From the NCBI GenBank assembly GCA_018242425.1, contig JAFEBX010000003.1, positions 496,001 through 560,000 of the forward strand: DNA of 64,000 nt, written 5' to 3'. Positions 55,004 to 63,594 of the stretch are shown here, in pieces. The notes beneath the pieces are model-generated. The model was not told the origin of the DNA and did not search any database. It saw only the letters and a program-made list of their open reading frames with translations. The stretch is from Pseudomonadota bacterium. Its GTDB lineage: Bacteria > Pseudomonadota > Gammaproteobacteria > Xanthomonadales > Xanthomonadaceae. The first letter of the stretch is position 1. Every line of letters starts with the position of its first letter. The translations under genes were made by a program, and so were the position numbers.

Positions 55004-55609
55004 ATGAAGAAGATGATGACGGCGCTCGCCGTGGGCGTTGCGTGCGCATTCGTTGCTCCGACGGCATTCGCCGGTGAGGGCCAGGGTTTCGTCGCGGCGG
55101 AAGTCGGCCAGTCCAGGATCAAGATCGAGGGCGAATCGTCCACCGACACCAGCTTCGCCATTCGTGGCGGCTACATGTTCAACAACAACCTCGGCGTCGA
55201 AGGCTTCTACGGCCACTACTACGACAAGAGCCTGTCCGCCAGCGACAGCGGCATGACCGGCACCCTGAAGCCGACGCTCAACGCATACGGCGTGGGCGTG
55301 GTCGGCAAGTGGAACCTCACTGGCGAAGGTCGCAGCGACGGTCTCTTCGCCAAGGGACACCTCGGCGTGATGCAGGCCAATGCCAAGGCTTCGGCGACGC
55401 TGACCTCCGGTGGCACCACCTACAGCGGTTCGGCCAAATCGAACAGCACCACCGCCTATGTCGGCGTCGGCCTCGGCTACGACTTCAACCGCAACGTCGG
55501 CGTGAGCGTGAACTACGACTACTTCCGCCCGAAGTTCAAGATCGACGGCATCGGCAGCAGCAACGTCACGGTCAACACCTGGTCGCTGGGCTTCGAATAC
55601 CGCTTCTGA
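55004..55609 (+). CDS. Ax21-like outer-membrane beta-barrel protein, copy 2
   Basis: 201-aa paralogue of the preceding gene. The signal peptide of about 23 residues ends AFA. It shares IRGGYMFNNNLGVEGFYGHY, GYDFNRNVGVSVNYDYF and the C-terminal FEYRF, while the middle strands and loops differ. The start at 55004 has AAAGGGGAA 3-4 nt upstream; an in-frame start at 54914 would lie inside the preceding terminator. Tandem duplication followed by loop divergence is the simplest history. There is no obvious independent -35/-10 pair in the 76-nt gap. Confidence 0.87.
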   Translation: MKKMMTALAVGVACAFVAPTAFAGEGQGFVAAEVGQSRIKIEGESSTDTSFAIRGGYMFNNNLGVEGFYGHYYDKSLSASDSGMTGTLKPTLNAYGVGVVGKWNLTGEGRSDGLFAKGHLGVMQANAKASATLTSGGTTYSGSAKSNSTTAYVGVGLGYDFNRNVGVSVNYDYFRPKFKIDGIGSSNVTVNTWSLGFEYRF

Positions 55610-55652
55610 TCGGGCATCGCCTGATCCATCGCTGCATCGAAACCCCGTGCAA

Positions 55653-55678
55653 CGGCCACCTTCGGGTGGCCGTTTTTT
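55653..55678 (+). terminator. Rho-independent terminator after Ax21-like copy 2
   Basis: CGGCCACC (55653-55660), TTCG, GGTGGCCG (55665-55672), then six T residues. Stem and loop are identical to the copy-1 terminator, so the duplication unit included the terminator. Confidence 0.93.
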
Positions 55679-55712
55679 GTTCCCGATCAAACGCCGCGGC
55701 ACCCCACGGGCG

Positions 55713-55718
55713 TAAAAT
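55713..55718 (+). promoter_or_regulatory. -10-like hexamer immediately before phhA
   Basis: TAAAAT lies only 7 nt before the phhA ATG. If used as a -10, transcription would begin at or next to the start codon, giving a leaderless mRNA. No good -35 is visible at 16-18 bp spacing and there is no clear Shine-Dalgarno sequence, so this is tentative. Confidence 0.35.
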
Positions 55719-55725
55719 CGGTGGC

Positions 55726-56616
55726 ATGAACGCCAAACCGCAGCGCCTGGAAAACATCGTCACCGACAAGGGCAAGGTTCCGGTCTACGCCACCGGCATC
55801 GTCGAACAGCCGTGGGACGATTACACCGCCGCCGACCACGATGTCTGGCGCCAGCTCTACCAGCGCCAGCGCGAAGTGCTGGCCGGTCGTGCCAGCGACG
55901 AATTCCTGCAGGCGCAGGACGCGATGGGAATGACGCCGGACGCGATCCCGAAGTTCTCCGAGCTCAACAAGATCCTCGAAGCGACCAGCGGCTGGACCCT
56001 GATTGGCGTCGAAGGGCTGCTGCCGGAACTCGACTTCTTCGACCACCTCGCCAACCGCCGTTTTCCGGTGAGCTGGTGGATCCGCCGCCCCGACCAGATC
56101 GACTACATCGAGGAACCCGATCTCTTCCACGACCTGTTCGGTCATGTCCCGCTGCTGATGCTGCCGGTGTTCGCCGATTACATGCAGGCTTACGGACGCG
56201 GTGGAGTGAAGGCCCACGGGATCGGCCCGGACGCGTTGCAGATGCTGACGCGCCTGTACTGGTACACGGTCGAGTTCGGCCTGATCCGCCAGAAGGACGG
56301 CCTGCGCATCTACGGCAGCGGCATTGTCTCGTCGAAGGGCGAATCGATCCATAGCCTGGAAAGCGACGCGCCCAACCGGATTGCTTTCGATCTCGAGCGG
56401 ATCATGCGCACGCGCTACCGCATCGACACCTACCAGAAGACCTATTTCGTGATCGACAGCTACGATCAGCTGATCGACGCGACCCGTCCCGATTTCACCC
56501 CGATCTATGCGCGGTTGGCGGCGCTCGATTCGATCCCCGCGGGTGAAGTGCAGGCCGCCGACACGGTGATCCATCGCGGCAGCGGCGAGGGCTGGTCCAC
56601 CGAAGGCGACGTCTGA
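55726..56616 (+). CDS. phhA: Phenylalanine 4-monooxygenase
   Basis: Iron- and tetrahydropterin-dependent hydroxylation of phenylalanine to tyrosine; 296 aa, the usual size of bacterial single-domain PAH without the regulatory ACT domain. The 2-His-1-Glu triad is visible: His135 and His140 in DLFHDLFGHVPLL, and Glu183 in YTVEFGLI. RRPDQIDYIEEPD upstream is a family signature. The start at 55726 yields the normal N-terminus; longer in-frame starts cross the Ax21 terminator. No pterin dehydratase gene (phhB) is adjacent; folE lies 22 kb away. Confidence 0.96.
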   Translation: MNAKPQRLENIVTDKGKVPVYATGIVEQPWDDYTAADHDVWRQLYQRQREVLAGRASDEFLQAQDAMGMTPDAIPKFSELNKILEATSGWTLIGVEGLLPELDFFDHLANRRFPVSWWIRRPDQIDYIEEPDLFHDLFGHVPLLMLPVFADYMQAYGRGGVKAHGIGPDALQMLTRLYWYTVEFGLIRQKDGLRIYGSGIVSSKGESIHSLESDAPNRIAFDLERIMRTRYRIDTYQKTYFVIDSYDQLIDATRPDFTPIYARLAALDSIPAGEVQAADTVIHRGSGEGWSTEGDV

Positions 56617-56653
56617 TCCGCGATAATGGCGGCCTCGCCAGCGGAGCCGCGCC

Positions 56654-57688
56654 GTGTCGCCCAATTCCGAGTCCAGTTCCAAGCCCATCTCCCTCACCCA
56701 TTACCTGATCGACGAGCAGCGCGCCGGCCACGTCAACGCCGACCTGCGCCTGTTGATCGAAGTGGTGGCACGCGCCTGCAAGACGATTTCCGTCGCGGTG
56801 GGCAAGGGCGCGCTGGGTGGCGTGCTCGGCGACGCAGGCACCGGCAACATCCAGGGCGAGGCGCAGAAGAAGCTCGACGTGATCGCCAACGACGTGTTGC
56901 TGGAAGCCAATGCCTGGGGCGGCCATCTCGCCGGTTTGGCATCGGAAGAGATGGAACACAGCCTGCCGATCCCGGACATGTATCCGCGCGGCAACTACCT
57001 GCTGCTGTTCGATCCCCTCGACGGCTCCTCCAACATCGACGTCAATGTTTCCGTCGGCACGATTTTCTCCGTACTGCGTTGCCCGGACGGCGTCACCACC
57101 GCGCAGGACCAGCATTACCTCCAGGCTGGCAGCGAACAGGTCGCCGCCGGCTACTGCATCTACGGACCGTCGACGATGATGGTGCTGACCGTCGGCCACG
57201 GCACCCACGCGTTCACCCTTGATCGCGAGCAGGGCAGCTTCGTGATGACCCAGCGCGGGATGGCGGTGCCGGAAGAGACGAAGGAGTTCGCCATCAACAT
57301 GTCGAACCAGCGCCACTGGGACGCGCCGATGCAGCAGTACGTAAGCGATCTGCTGGCCGGCAAGGATGGCGCGCGCGGCAAGGACTTCAACATGCGCTGG
57401 ATCGCCAGCATGGTCGCCGACGTGCATCGCATCCTCACCCGCGGCGGCATCTTCATCTATCCGTGGGACCGCAAGGATCCGGGCAAGGCCGGCAAGCTGC
57501 GCCTGATGTACGAAGCGAATCCGATGAGCTTCCTGGTCGAGCAGGCCGGTGGCGCCGCGACCGATGGACGCAAGCGGATCATGGACATCGCTCCCGATGG
57601 CTTGCACCAGCGCGTGCCGGTGTTCCTGGGATCGAAGAAGGAAGTCGAGACCGCGACGCGCTACCACCTGGATCACGATCGCGGTTGA
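56654..57688 (+). CDS. fbp: Fructose-1,6-bisphosphatase class I
   Basis: Gluconeogenic phosphatase, 344 aa, normal length. Metal-binding [14 protein letters not shown] at residues 118-131 (Asp120, Asp123), [18 protein letters not shown], and [15 protein letters not shown] plus [20 protein letters not shown] near the C-terminus are family signatures. GTG start at 56654; GATAAT at 56622-56627 is a possible -10. It would support growth on amino acids or chitin-derived carbon. Convergent with the small kinase gene, one base apart. Confidence 0.97.
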   Translation: MSPNSESSSKPISLTHYLIDEQRAGHVNADLRLLIEVVARACKTISVAVGKGALGGVLGDAGTGNIQGEAQKKLDVIANDVLLEANAWGGHLAGLASEEMEHSLPIPDMYPRGNYLLLFDPLDGSSNIDVNVSVGTIFSVLRCPDGVTTAQDQHYLQAGSEQVAAGYCIYGPSTMMVLTVGHGTHAFTLDREQGSFVMTQRGMAVPEETKEFAINMSNQRHWDAPMQQYVSDLLAGKDGARGKDFNMRWIASMVADVHRILTRGGIFIYPWDRKDPGKAGKLRLMYEANPMSFLVEQAGGAATDGRKRIMDIAPDGLHQRVPVFLGSKKEVETATRYHLDHDRG

Positions 57689-57689
57689 C

Positions 57690-58361
57690 CTAGTCCGGCA
57701 ATCGCACCCGCACCGTCGTTCCATCGGCATCGGATTCCGATTCCAGCGCACCGCCATGGCGCTCGGCGACCCGTCGCGCGATCGTCATGCCGATGTCGGC
57801 ATCACCCGGTTCGCGCAACGCCGAGAAATCGCTCGCCGGTTCCGTCGTGCGATGGCCGGCATCGTGGATGCGCAACAGCGTCGCCGCGGCATCATCGCTG
57901 GCACTGACCGTAATGCGGATTGGTGCGTCTACGGGCGCGCGCTGCCATGCCGTCCCGATCAGGCGCTGCATCATCTGCCGCAACAGGTGTTCGTCCCCGA
58001 TCGCCTGCATCTCCGGTTGCACGTCGATCCGGACATCGCGGCCGGGATGGGCATCGCGCAGATCCATGACCGCCCAGTCGGCAAGCAGGCTGAGATCGAC
58101 CGGCATGCGCTTCGCATCCGTGGCGTCCACCCGCAACCAGTCGACCAGGTCGACCATCATCGCGTCGAGGCGTCCCGCGGCATCGCGGATCCGCGACAGA
58201 TGCTCGTAATCGCCGATACCAAGGCCACCACTGTTGTCGAGCAGTCTTCCGAACCCCTTGATCGCGCGCACCTGCGCGCGCAGGTCGTGTGAAACGACGC
58301 GCGCGAGGTTCACCCTCAGCGCCTGCATGTCGTTGCCGTCGCGATGATTGCTGTCGTCCAT
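57690..58361 (-). CDS. Small stand-alone histidine-kinase-like protein, degenerate ATPase domain
   Basis: About 223 aa. A HisKA-like helix carries the phospho-acceptor context RVVSHDLRAQVRAIKGFG (His at about residue 25). The following HATPase_c-like region is degenerate: the N-box Asn is replaced in LLRQMMQRLIGTAW, the G1 box reads IHDAGHRT, and a G2-like ADIGMTIARRVAERHGG remains. There is no sensor domain, no TM segment, and no response regulator beside it. The start at 58361 is uncertain (58409 is also possible). It may be a phosphotransfer protein or a pseudo-kinase. Divergent from the SLC13 gene. Confidence 0.7.
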   Translation of the reverse strand: MDDSNHRDGNDMQALRVNLARVVSHDLRAQVRAIKGFGRLLDNSGGLGIGDYEHLSRIRDAAGRLDAMMVDLVDWLRVDATDAKRMPVDLSLLADWAVMDLRDAHPGRDVRIDVQPEMQAIGDEHLLRQMMQRLIGTAWQRAPVDAPIRITVSASDDAAATLLRIHDAGHRTTEPASDFSALREPGDADIGMTIARRVAERHGGALESESDADGTTVRVRLPD

Positions 58362-58411
58362 GCCGGAACCATGGTCACCAGTCCCTGAGTGTAGTACGGC
58401 ACAATGCAAAC

Positions 58412-60223
58412 ATGGCCATGTCGCAGATCCTGTTCCTGCTGATCCTCGCCGGCGGCCTGTATCTGTTCGTGAGCGAACGGCTGCGGGTTGACGTCACCGC
58501 GATGCTGATCCTGCTGGCGTTGGTGCTGACGCGGGTGATCGGCCCGAAGCAGGCGCTGTCGGGTTTCTCCAGCGAACCGGCGATCATCATCGCCGCGGTG
58601 TTCGTGATTTCCGCCGGCCTTGCAGCCACCGGAATCACCGAACGCATCGGCCAGTGGATCGGGCGAATGTCCGGCGGCAACGAATGGCGCACGATCGCGG
58701 TGGTGATGCCGACGGTCGCGGTGCTCGCGGCGTTCACCCACCACGTGATGGTGACGGCGATGCTGATGCCGATCCTGCTGCGCCACGCGCGCCAGAACGG
58801 CATGCCCGCATCGCGCCTGCTGATGCCGATGGCGCTGGCGGCATCGATGGGCACGACGCTCACGCTGGTCAGCGCGCCGGCTTTCCTGCTCGCCGACAAC
58901 ATGCTGCAGCGTGATGGCGGCGAAGGGCTCGGGATCTTCTCGATCACCCCGATCGGCATCGCCTTGGTGCTGTTCTCGATGGTCTACATCCAGTTGATGC
59001 GCTGGTTGCTGCCGCGCCGCAGCGGCGAACACGGCGAAGGCGATTACCTGCGCATCGACCGCTATCGCACCGAGTTGCTGGTGATTCCCGGCGGCCGCTG
59101 GGCCACGCGCACGCTGGCCGAACTCAAGCGCGCGATCGGCCCGGAAGTACACGTGATCGGCTGGCTGCGCGACCATGGGGAGCGCAATGACCTCGGCGAC
59201 GCAAGTCCGCTGCTTGGCGGCGACATCCTGTTGATCGAAGCGGGTGCCGACGAACTGAAATCGCTGCACGACGATCCCGGTCTCGATCTCTATCCGATCG
59301 CGCGTTTCGGCGCCAAGGCCAATGGCGAGGGCGAAGGCGAGCCGCAACTCGTGCAAGCGGTGGTCGCGCCGGGCTCCGAATTCATCGGCCGCTCGGTGCG
59401 CGATCTCGATTTCTCGCGGCAGTTCCGCGCGGTGATCGCGGGCCTGTGGCGCCGCAGCGGCGCGGCGGCGTTACGCCTGATCGACACGCCCCTGCAGGAA
59501 GGCGACGTGCTGGTGCTATGGGGACGGCCCGCGCGCTTCAGCGAACTCGCCGCGCACCATGGTTTCCTGATGCTGGTGCCGTTCCGCGGCGAAGGCATGC
59601 GCCGGCTGCGCGCGCCGCTGGCCTTGCTGATCATGCTGGTGACGATCGTCTGTGCGGCGACCGAATGGGTCGATCCACCGCTGGCCTTCCTGATGGGCGC
59701 GGTGTTGATGGTGGTGACGCGCTGCGTCGACCTCAAGCGCGCCTATCGCGAGATCGACGTGCGCATCTACGTGATGATCGCTGGCGTCATTCCACTCGGC
59801 ATCGCCATGGAAAAAACCGGCACCGCGGCCCTGCTCGCCGGCGGCCTGATGCACCTGGTCCACGACTGGTCGCCGCTCGCCATTTTGGTGATGCTGTTCG
59901 CCGCCGGTGCGCTGCTGACGCAACCGATGTCGGACGCCGCCTCCACTGCCCTGCTCGGTCCGATCGCGCTGTCACTCGCGCATGCCTTGCACCTGCCGCC
60001 AACACCCTTCGTGGTGTGCACGGCGTTGGGCGCGGTGGTCGCGTTCATCACGCCGATCGGACACCACGGCAGCCTGCTCATCCTCGGTCCCGGGCAATAC
60101 AAGTTTTCCGATTTCCTGCGCATCGGATTACCGCTGACCATCATGGTCGCCTTCGTCTGCGCGTGGATGGCGCGCTGGTTGTGGCTGGGGGGGCCGCTGG
60201 TCCCGCACTTCCTCCATCACTGA
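58412..60223 (+). CDS. SLC13/DASS-type permease with TrkA-C domains
   Basis: 603-aa inner-membrane transporter with two hydrophobic halves of about five to six TM segments. They are separated by a cytoplasmic stretch (about 205-385) with two TrkA-C (RCK-C)-like modules (GRWATRTLAELKRAIG, then APGSEFIGRSVRDLDFSRQF). FTHHVMVTAMLMPI and LTQPMSDAASTALLGPIALS resemble the paired substrate/sodium-binding hairpins of the family. Substrate is unknown (dicarboxylate, sulfate or cation). The start at 58412 is preferred; 58418 is possible. Convergent with the radical SAM gene, 3 nt apart. Confidence 0.9.
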   Translation: MAMSQILFLLILAGGLYLFVSERLRVDVTAMLILLALVLTRVIGPKQALSGFSSEPAIIIAAVFVISAGLAATGITERIGQWIGRMSGGNEWRTIAVVMPTVAVLAAFTHHVMVTAMLMPILLRHARQNGMPASRLLMPMALAASMGTTLTLVSAPAFLLADNMLQRDGGEGLGIFSITPIGIALVLFSMVYIQLMRWLLPRRSGEHGEGDYLRIDRYRTELLVIPGGRWATRTLAELKRAIGPEVHVIGWLRDHGERNDLGDASPLLGGDILLIEAGADELKSLHDDPGLDLYPIARFGAKANGEGEGEPQLVQAVVAPGSEFIGRSVRDLDFSRQFRAVIAGLWRRSGAAALRLIDTPLQEGDVLVLWGRPARFSELAAHHGFLMLVPFRGEGMRRLRAPLALLIMLVTIVCAATEWVDPPLAFLMGAVLMVVTRCVDLKRAYREIDVRIYVMIAGVIPLGIAMEKTGTAALLAGGLMHLVHDWSPLAILVMLFAAGALLTQPMSDAASTALLGPIALSLAHALHLPPTPFVVCTALGAVVAFITPIGHHGSLLILGPGQYKFSDFLRIGLPLTIMVAFVCAWMARWLWLGGPLVPHFLHH

Positions 60224-60226
60224 CGA

Positions 60227-61333
60227 TCAGAACAGCGCGCCCTGCGGCGAATCTTCGCGTGGCGGCGTGTACAGGCGGGTGTCGACCGGCGGCATGCCGG
60301 GAAACCCGATGCGCTGTTTCGCCTTGCGGAAACGCGTCGCAATCAGATCGGCGAAGGGCCCCTCGCCGCGCCCGCGCACGCCGTAGCGGCTGTCGTAGTC
60401 CTTGTCGCCATGCATCTGCCGGATCAGGCTCATCACATGCGCTGCGCGCTGCGGATAATGCAGCTGCAGCCATTCGCGCCAGACCCCCTTCAGCTCGTGC
60501 GGCAATCGCAGCAACACGTAACCTGCCGAGAGCGCATCGGCTTTGCGCGCGGCCTCGAGGATGTGTTCCAGTTCCATGTCGGTGATCATCGGGATCACCG
60601 GCGCCACCAGCACGCCGGCGGGTACGCCCGCCTCGCGCAATTTCGAGATCATCCTGATCCGCATGTGCGGGGCCGCCGCGCGCGGTTCCAGTTTCGACGA
60701 CAACTGGTTGTCGAGCGAAGTCACCGACACCATGACGTGGACGAGGCGCAGCTTCGCCAGTTCCGCCAGCAGGTCGAGATCGCGCAGGATCGCCGATCCC
60801 TTGGTGACGATGCCGACCGGATGTCGCGTTTCCAGCAGCACTTCCAGGCAGGCGCGACTGATGCCCTCGTCGCGTTCGATCGGTTGCCAGCCATCGGTAT
60901 TGATGCCGAGTGCGATTGGTGACGGCACGTGTCCCGGTTTGGCCAGTTCCTTGCGCAGCAATTCCGCGGCGTTGCGCTTGGCGTACAGCCGCGTCTCGAA
61001 ATCGAGTCCGGGCGAGAGATCGAGATAGGCGTGGCTCGGTCGCGCGAAGCAGTAAACGCAGCCATGTTCGCAGCCACGATACGGGTTCACCGATTGCCCG
61101 AAGGCGATGTCCGGCGAATCATTGCGGCTGATGATGGTGCGTGCTCGCTCCGCGGTCACCGTTGTCTGCGGCCGCGATTCGAGGTCGGCGGCCTGTTCGT
61201 TGGCCAGCGAATCCCAGCCGTCGTCCTCGGCGATCGCCGCGCGTTTCTCGAAGCGCCCCGGCACCCGCGAAGCCGCGCCACGCCCCTTGATCGCGGCGTT
61301 CTGCTCGAATCTCACTTTGCGATGACCATCCAT
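60227..61333 (-). CDS. PA0069-family radical SAM protein
   Basis: 368 aa. The iron-sulfur motif is CEHGCVYC (Cys88, Cys92, Cys95), i.e. CxxxCxxC, in NPYRGCEHGCVYCFARPSH. The barrel includes VGIVTKGSAILRDLDLL and VMVSVTSLDNQLSSKLEPRA, as in the PA0069/Rv2578c family, which is related to spore photoproduct lyase. Substrate and reaction are unknown; DNA-lesion repair is a guess from the lyase relationship. Divergent from cardiolipin synthase across 62 bp. Confidence 0.92.
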   Translation of the reverse strand: MDGHRKVRFEQNAAIKGRGAASRVPGRFEKRAAIAEDDGWDSLANEQAADLESRPQTTVTAERARTIISRNDSPDIAFGQSVNPYRGCEHGCVYCFARPSHAYLDLSPGLDFETRLYAKRNAAELLRKELAKPGHVPSPIALGINTDGWQPIERDEGISRACLEVLLETRHPVGIVTKGSAILRDLDLLAELAKLRLVHVMVSVTSLDNQLSSKLEPRAAAPHMRIRMISKLREAGVPAGVLVAPVIPMITDMELEHILEAARKADALSAGYVLLRLPHELKGVWREWLQLHYPQRAAHVMSLIRQMHGDKDYDSRYGVRGRGEGPFADLIATRFRKAKQRIGFPGMPPVDTRLYTPPREDSPQGALF

Positions 61334-61395
61334 GGACGCTAGCCTAGTCCCCGGGCGTCGCAGCGGGCGCGAACGGGAACGACGGGGCAGATACG

Positions 61396-62850
61396 ATGTG
61401 GCATCCCATTCACCAGGCTTGGAACGCGCTTTCGGCGATTCCCCACATCGGGGCCTGGCTGGCCATCTTCTGGATCGGCTACGTCATCGCGCTGGGCATC
61501 TACATCATCCTGCAAAAGCGCGAGCCCGCCGCCACCCTGAGCTGGCTGTTCAGCCTCGCCCTGCTGCCCTACCTCGGCTTCGCCATCTACTACCTGTTCG
61601 GACCTCAGAAGATCAGCCGCCAGCGATTGCGGCGTCCGCGCTCGCACCAGGTCTATCCGGATGCCGCCGATTCCCGCGGCGATGCCCAGGATGCGCTGTT
61701 GCACGTGCTGGCCAAGGCGGTGACCGGATTCCGTTCGGTCACCGCGCATGACGTCCGCATGCTGATCGATGGCAGCGCGACCTACACCGCCCTGATCGAC
61801 GACGTGCGCAAGGCGCAGTCGCATATCCACCTCGAGTACTACATCTACCAACCGGATCGCAGCGGCGCGGCCCTGCGCGATGCCCTGGTCGAACGCGCGC
61901 GCGCCGGCGTCAAGGTCCGCTTGCTGATGGACGCCGTCGGCTCCTCGCGGACGCCGGCGCATTTCTTCAGAGATCTCGTCGAAGCCGGCGGCGAGATTTC
62001 ATGGTTCCATCCCATCCGCTTCCGCCGCGTGTGGAAATTCTGGAAACGGCCGCCGCTCAACCTGCGCACCCACCGCAAGATCGTGGTGATCGACAGTCGC
62101 ATCGGCTACACCGGCGGCATCAACATCACCGACGAGGAAAACGACGCCCTGCGCAGCGACGCCTACCGCGACTTGCACCTGCGACTGACTGGCGACGTGG
62201 TGCTGGAACTGCAGCAGGTTTTCGTCGAAGACTGGATCTACGCCACCGGCCAGCACGACTTCATCTCCGAAATCGCGCGCAACCTGCCGCCACTCGCGCC
62301 CGGACCGATCTGTGCCCAGGTGCTGAGCTCCGGCCCGGATTCCAACTGGGAGGCGATCCATCGCCTGCACGTCAGCGCCATCCACGCCGCGCGCCAGCGC
62401 GTGTGGCTGGTCACGCCCTACTTCGTGCCGGGGGAAGCCGCGCTGATGGCGCTTTCATCGGCCGCACTGTCGGGGCTCGACGTGCGCCTGATGGTGCCGA
62501 AGGCGAGCGACAGCCGCTGGGTCACCCTCGCCGCGCGCTCCTACTACGACCGCCTGCTGGATGCCGGGGTCAAGATCTACGAGTACGGCCCGCGCATGCT
62601 CCACACCAAGGCGCTGTTGAAGGATGACGATGTCGCCATCATCGGCAGCGCCAATTTCGACAATCGCAGTTTCCGCCTCAACTTCGAGGTCTCGGTGTTG
62701 TTCGAGGACTCCGGCGTCGCCCTCGAGCTTGCACGCCAGATCGAGGGCGAATTCGCCCATGCGCCGCGCGTCCGCAGCCCACGCCCCCAGGCCTTCCTGA
62801 CCGAACGTCTGCCGGAAGCGCTAGCTCGTCTGTTCTCGCCACTCCTCTGA
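61396..62850 (+). CDS. cls: Cardiolipin synthase (phospholipase D family)
   Basis: 484-aa inner-membrane enzyme making cardiolipin from phosphatidylglycerol. Two N-terminal TM segments (about 15-65, with WIGYVIALGIYIILQKREPAA), then two HKD motifs: HRKIVVID (His226, Lys228, Asp233) followed by YTGGINI, and HTKALLKD (His403, Lys405, Asp410) followed by IGSANFD. Length and topology match ClsA. The SEQ end is followed by a separate small operon with a membrane coiled-coil gene. Confidence 0.95.
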   Translation: MWHPIHQAWNALSAIPHIGAWLAIFWIGYVIALGIYIILQKREPAATLSWLFSLALLPYLGFAIYYLFGPQKISRQRLRRPRSHQVYPDAADSRGDAQDALLHVLAKAVTGFRSVTAHDVRMLIDGSATYTALIDDVRKAQSHIHLEYYIYQPDRSGAALRDALVERARAGVKVRLLMDAVGSSRTPAHFFRDLVEAGGEISWFHPIRFRRVWKFWKRPPLNLRTHRKIVVIDSRIGYTGGINITDEENDALRSDAYRDLHLRLTGDVVLELQQVFVEDWIYATGQHDFISEIARNLPPLAPGPICAQVLSSGPDSNWEAIHRLHVSAIHAARQRVWLVTPYFVPGEAALMALSSAALSGLDVRLMVPKASDSRWVTLAARSYYDRLLDAGVKIYEYGPRMLHTKALLKDDDVAIIGSANFDNRSFRLNFEVSVLFEDSGVALELARQIEGEFAHAPRVRSPRPQAFLTERLPEALARLFSPLL

Positions 62851-62907
62851 CCGCGGGTCGATACACTCCCGGGTCAGGATCGATGAATACGACCCGTGGA
62901 GGTTCCA

Positions 62908-63594
62908 ATGTCCTGGTTGTTGCTTGCACTGTCGCTGGCTGTCTTCTGTGTCGCCTGGAGCGTCCACTCACCGCTCCTGATGGTGTTGTGCCTGCTGGCT
63001 GCGCTGGCGGCATTGATCGGATTCGCGTGGCTGCGCTACAAGATCCTGTTCCCCGAGCGCACCGTCGCCATCGACGATACCCCGCTGACGGCGGAAGACG
63101 TCCGGCGCATGCGCGATGCCCAGCTCGCCGCCACGGCGACTGCCGCGCCGATGCCGTTGCCTGCAAGCACGAATCCCGATATCGGCCAGCTGCGCGCCGC
63201 CGGTGAACGGGTGGCCGAGCGTGACGCCTTGCTGCAGCAACAGGAAGAAACGCAGCGCCGGATCGCCGAGATGGAGCGTCGTGCCGCCGAAGCAGAACAG
63301 CGCGCCGCCGACATGGAACAGCGCCTCGTCGATCTGCAACAGCGCGAACCGCAATCGACACCGATCCAGATCCCCGTCGCGAACAGCACGCTGGCGCCTG
63401 CGGAAACTGCACCTGCCCCCGCGGTCACGCCGCCGGCACTCCCGCCGAAGCCGCAGCCGAACCTGCGCGACGAAGGCTGGAATCCCTATGCCGGCGAAGT
63501 GCATGTGCCGGCGAAGCGACCGATCGATCCCAAGGCCGCGGGCCTGGATGTGCCGATGCTGACGCCCCTGCGCGACGAACCCGATCCGACATGA
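62908..63594 (+). CDS. Hypothetical membrane protein with coiled coil and Pro-rich tail
   Basis: 228 aa, family not recognised. Two hydrophobic segments (about 2-20 and 24-42) anchor it. A charged coiled coil follows at about 100-148 ([20 protein letters not shown]), then an Ala/Pro-rich linker. The C-terminus ends in a short conserved-looking segment ([20 protein letters not shown]). GGAGG 5 nt before 62908 fixes the start. Its stop overlaps the pdxJ start by 4 nt (ATGA), so it is translated together with vitamin B6 synthesis for no evident reason. Confidence 0.7.
   Translation: MSWLLLALSLAVFCVAWSVHSPLLMVLCLLAALAALIGFAWLRYKILFPERTVAIDDTPLTAEDVRRMRDAQLAATATAAPMPLPASTNPDIGQLRAAGERVAERDALLQQQEETQRRIAEMERRAAEAEQRAADMEQRLVDLQQREPQSTPIQIPVANSTLAPAETAPAPAVTPPALPPKPQPNLRDEGWNPYAGEVHVPAKRPIDPKAAGLDVPMLTPLRDEPDPT

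Noticed and set aside
54246..55609. A quorum-sensing or type I-secreted signal role for the Ax21-like proteins
   Set aside because: The signal peptide and beta-barrel features indicate outer-membrane proteins, and the published Ax21 signalling claims were retracted.
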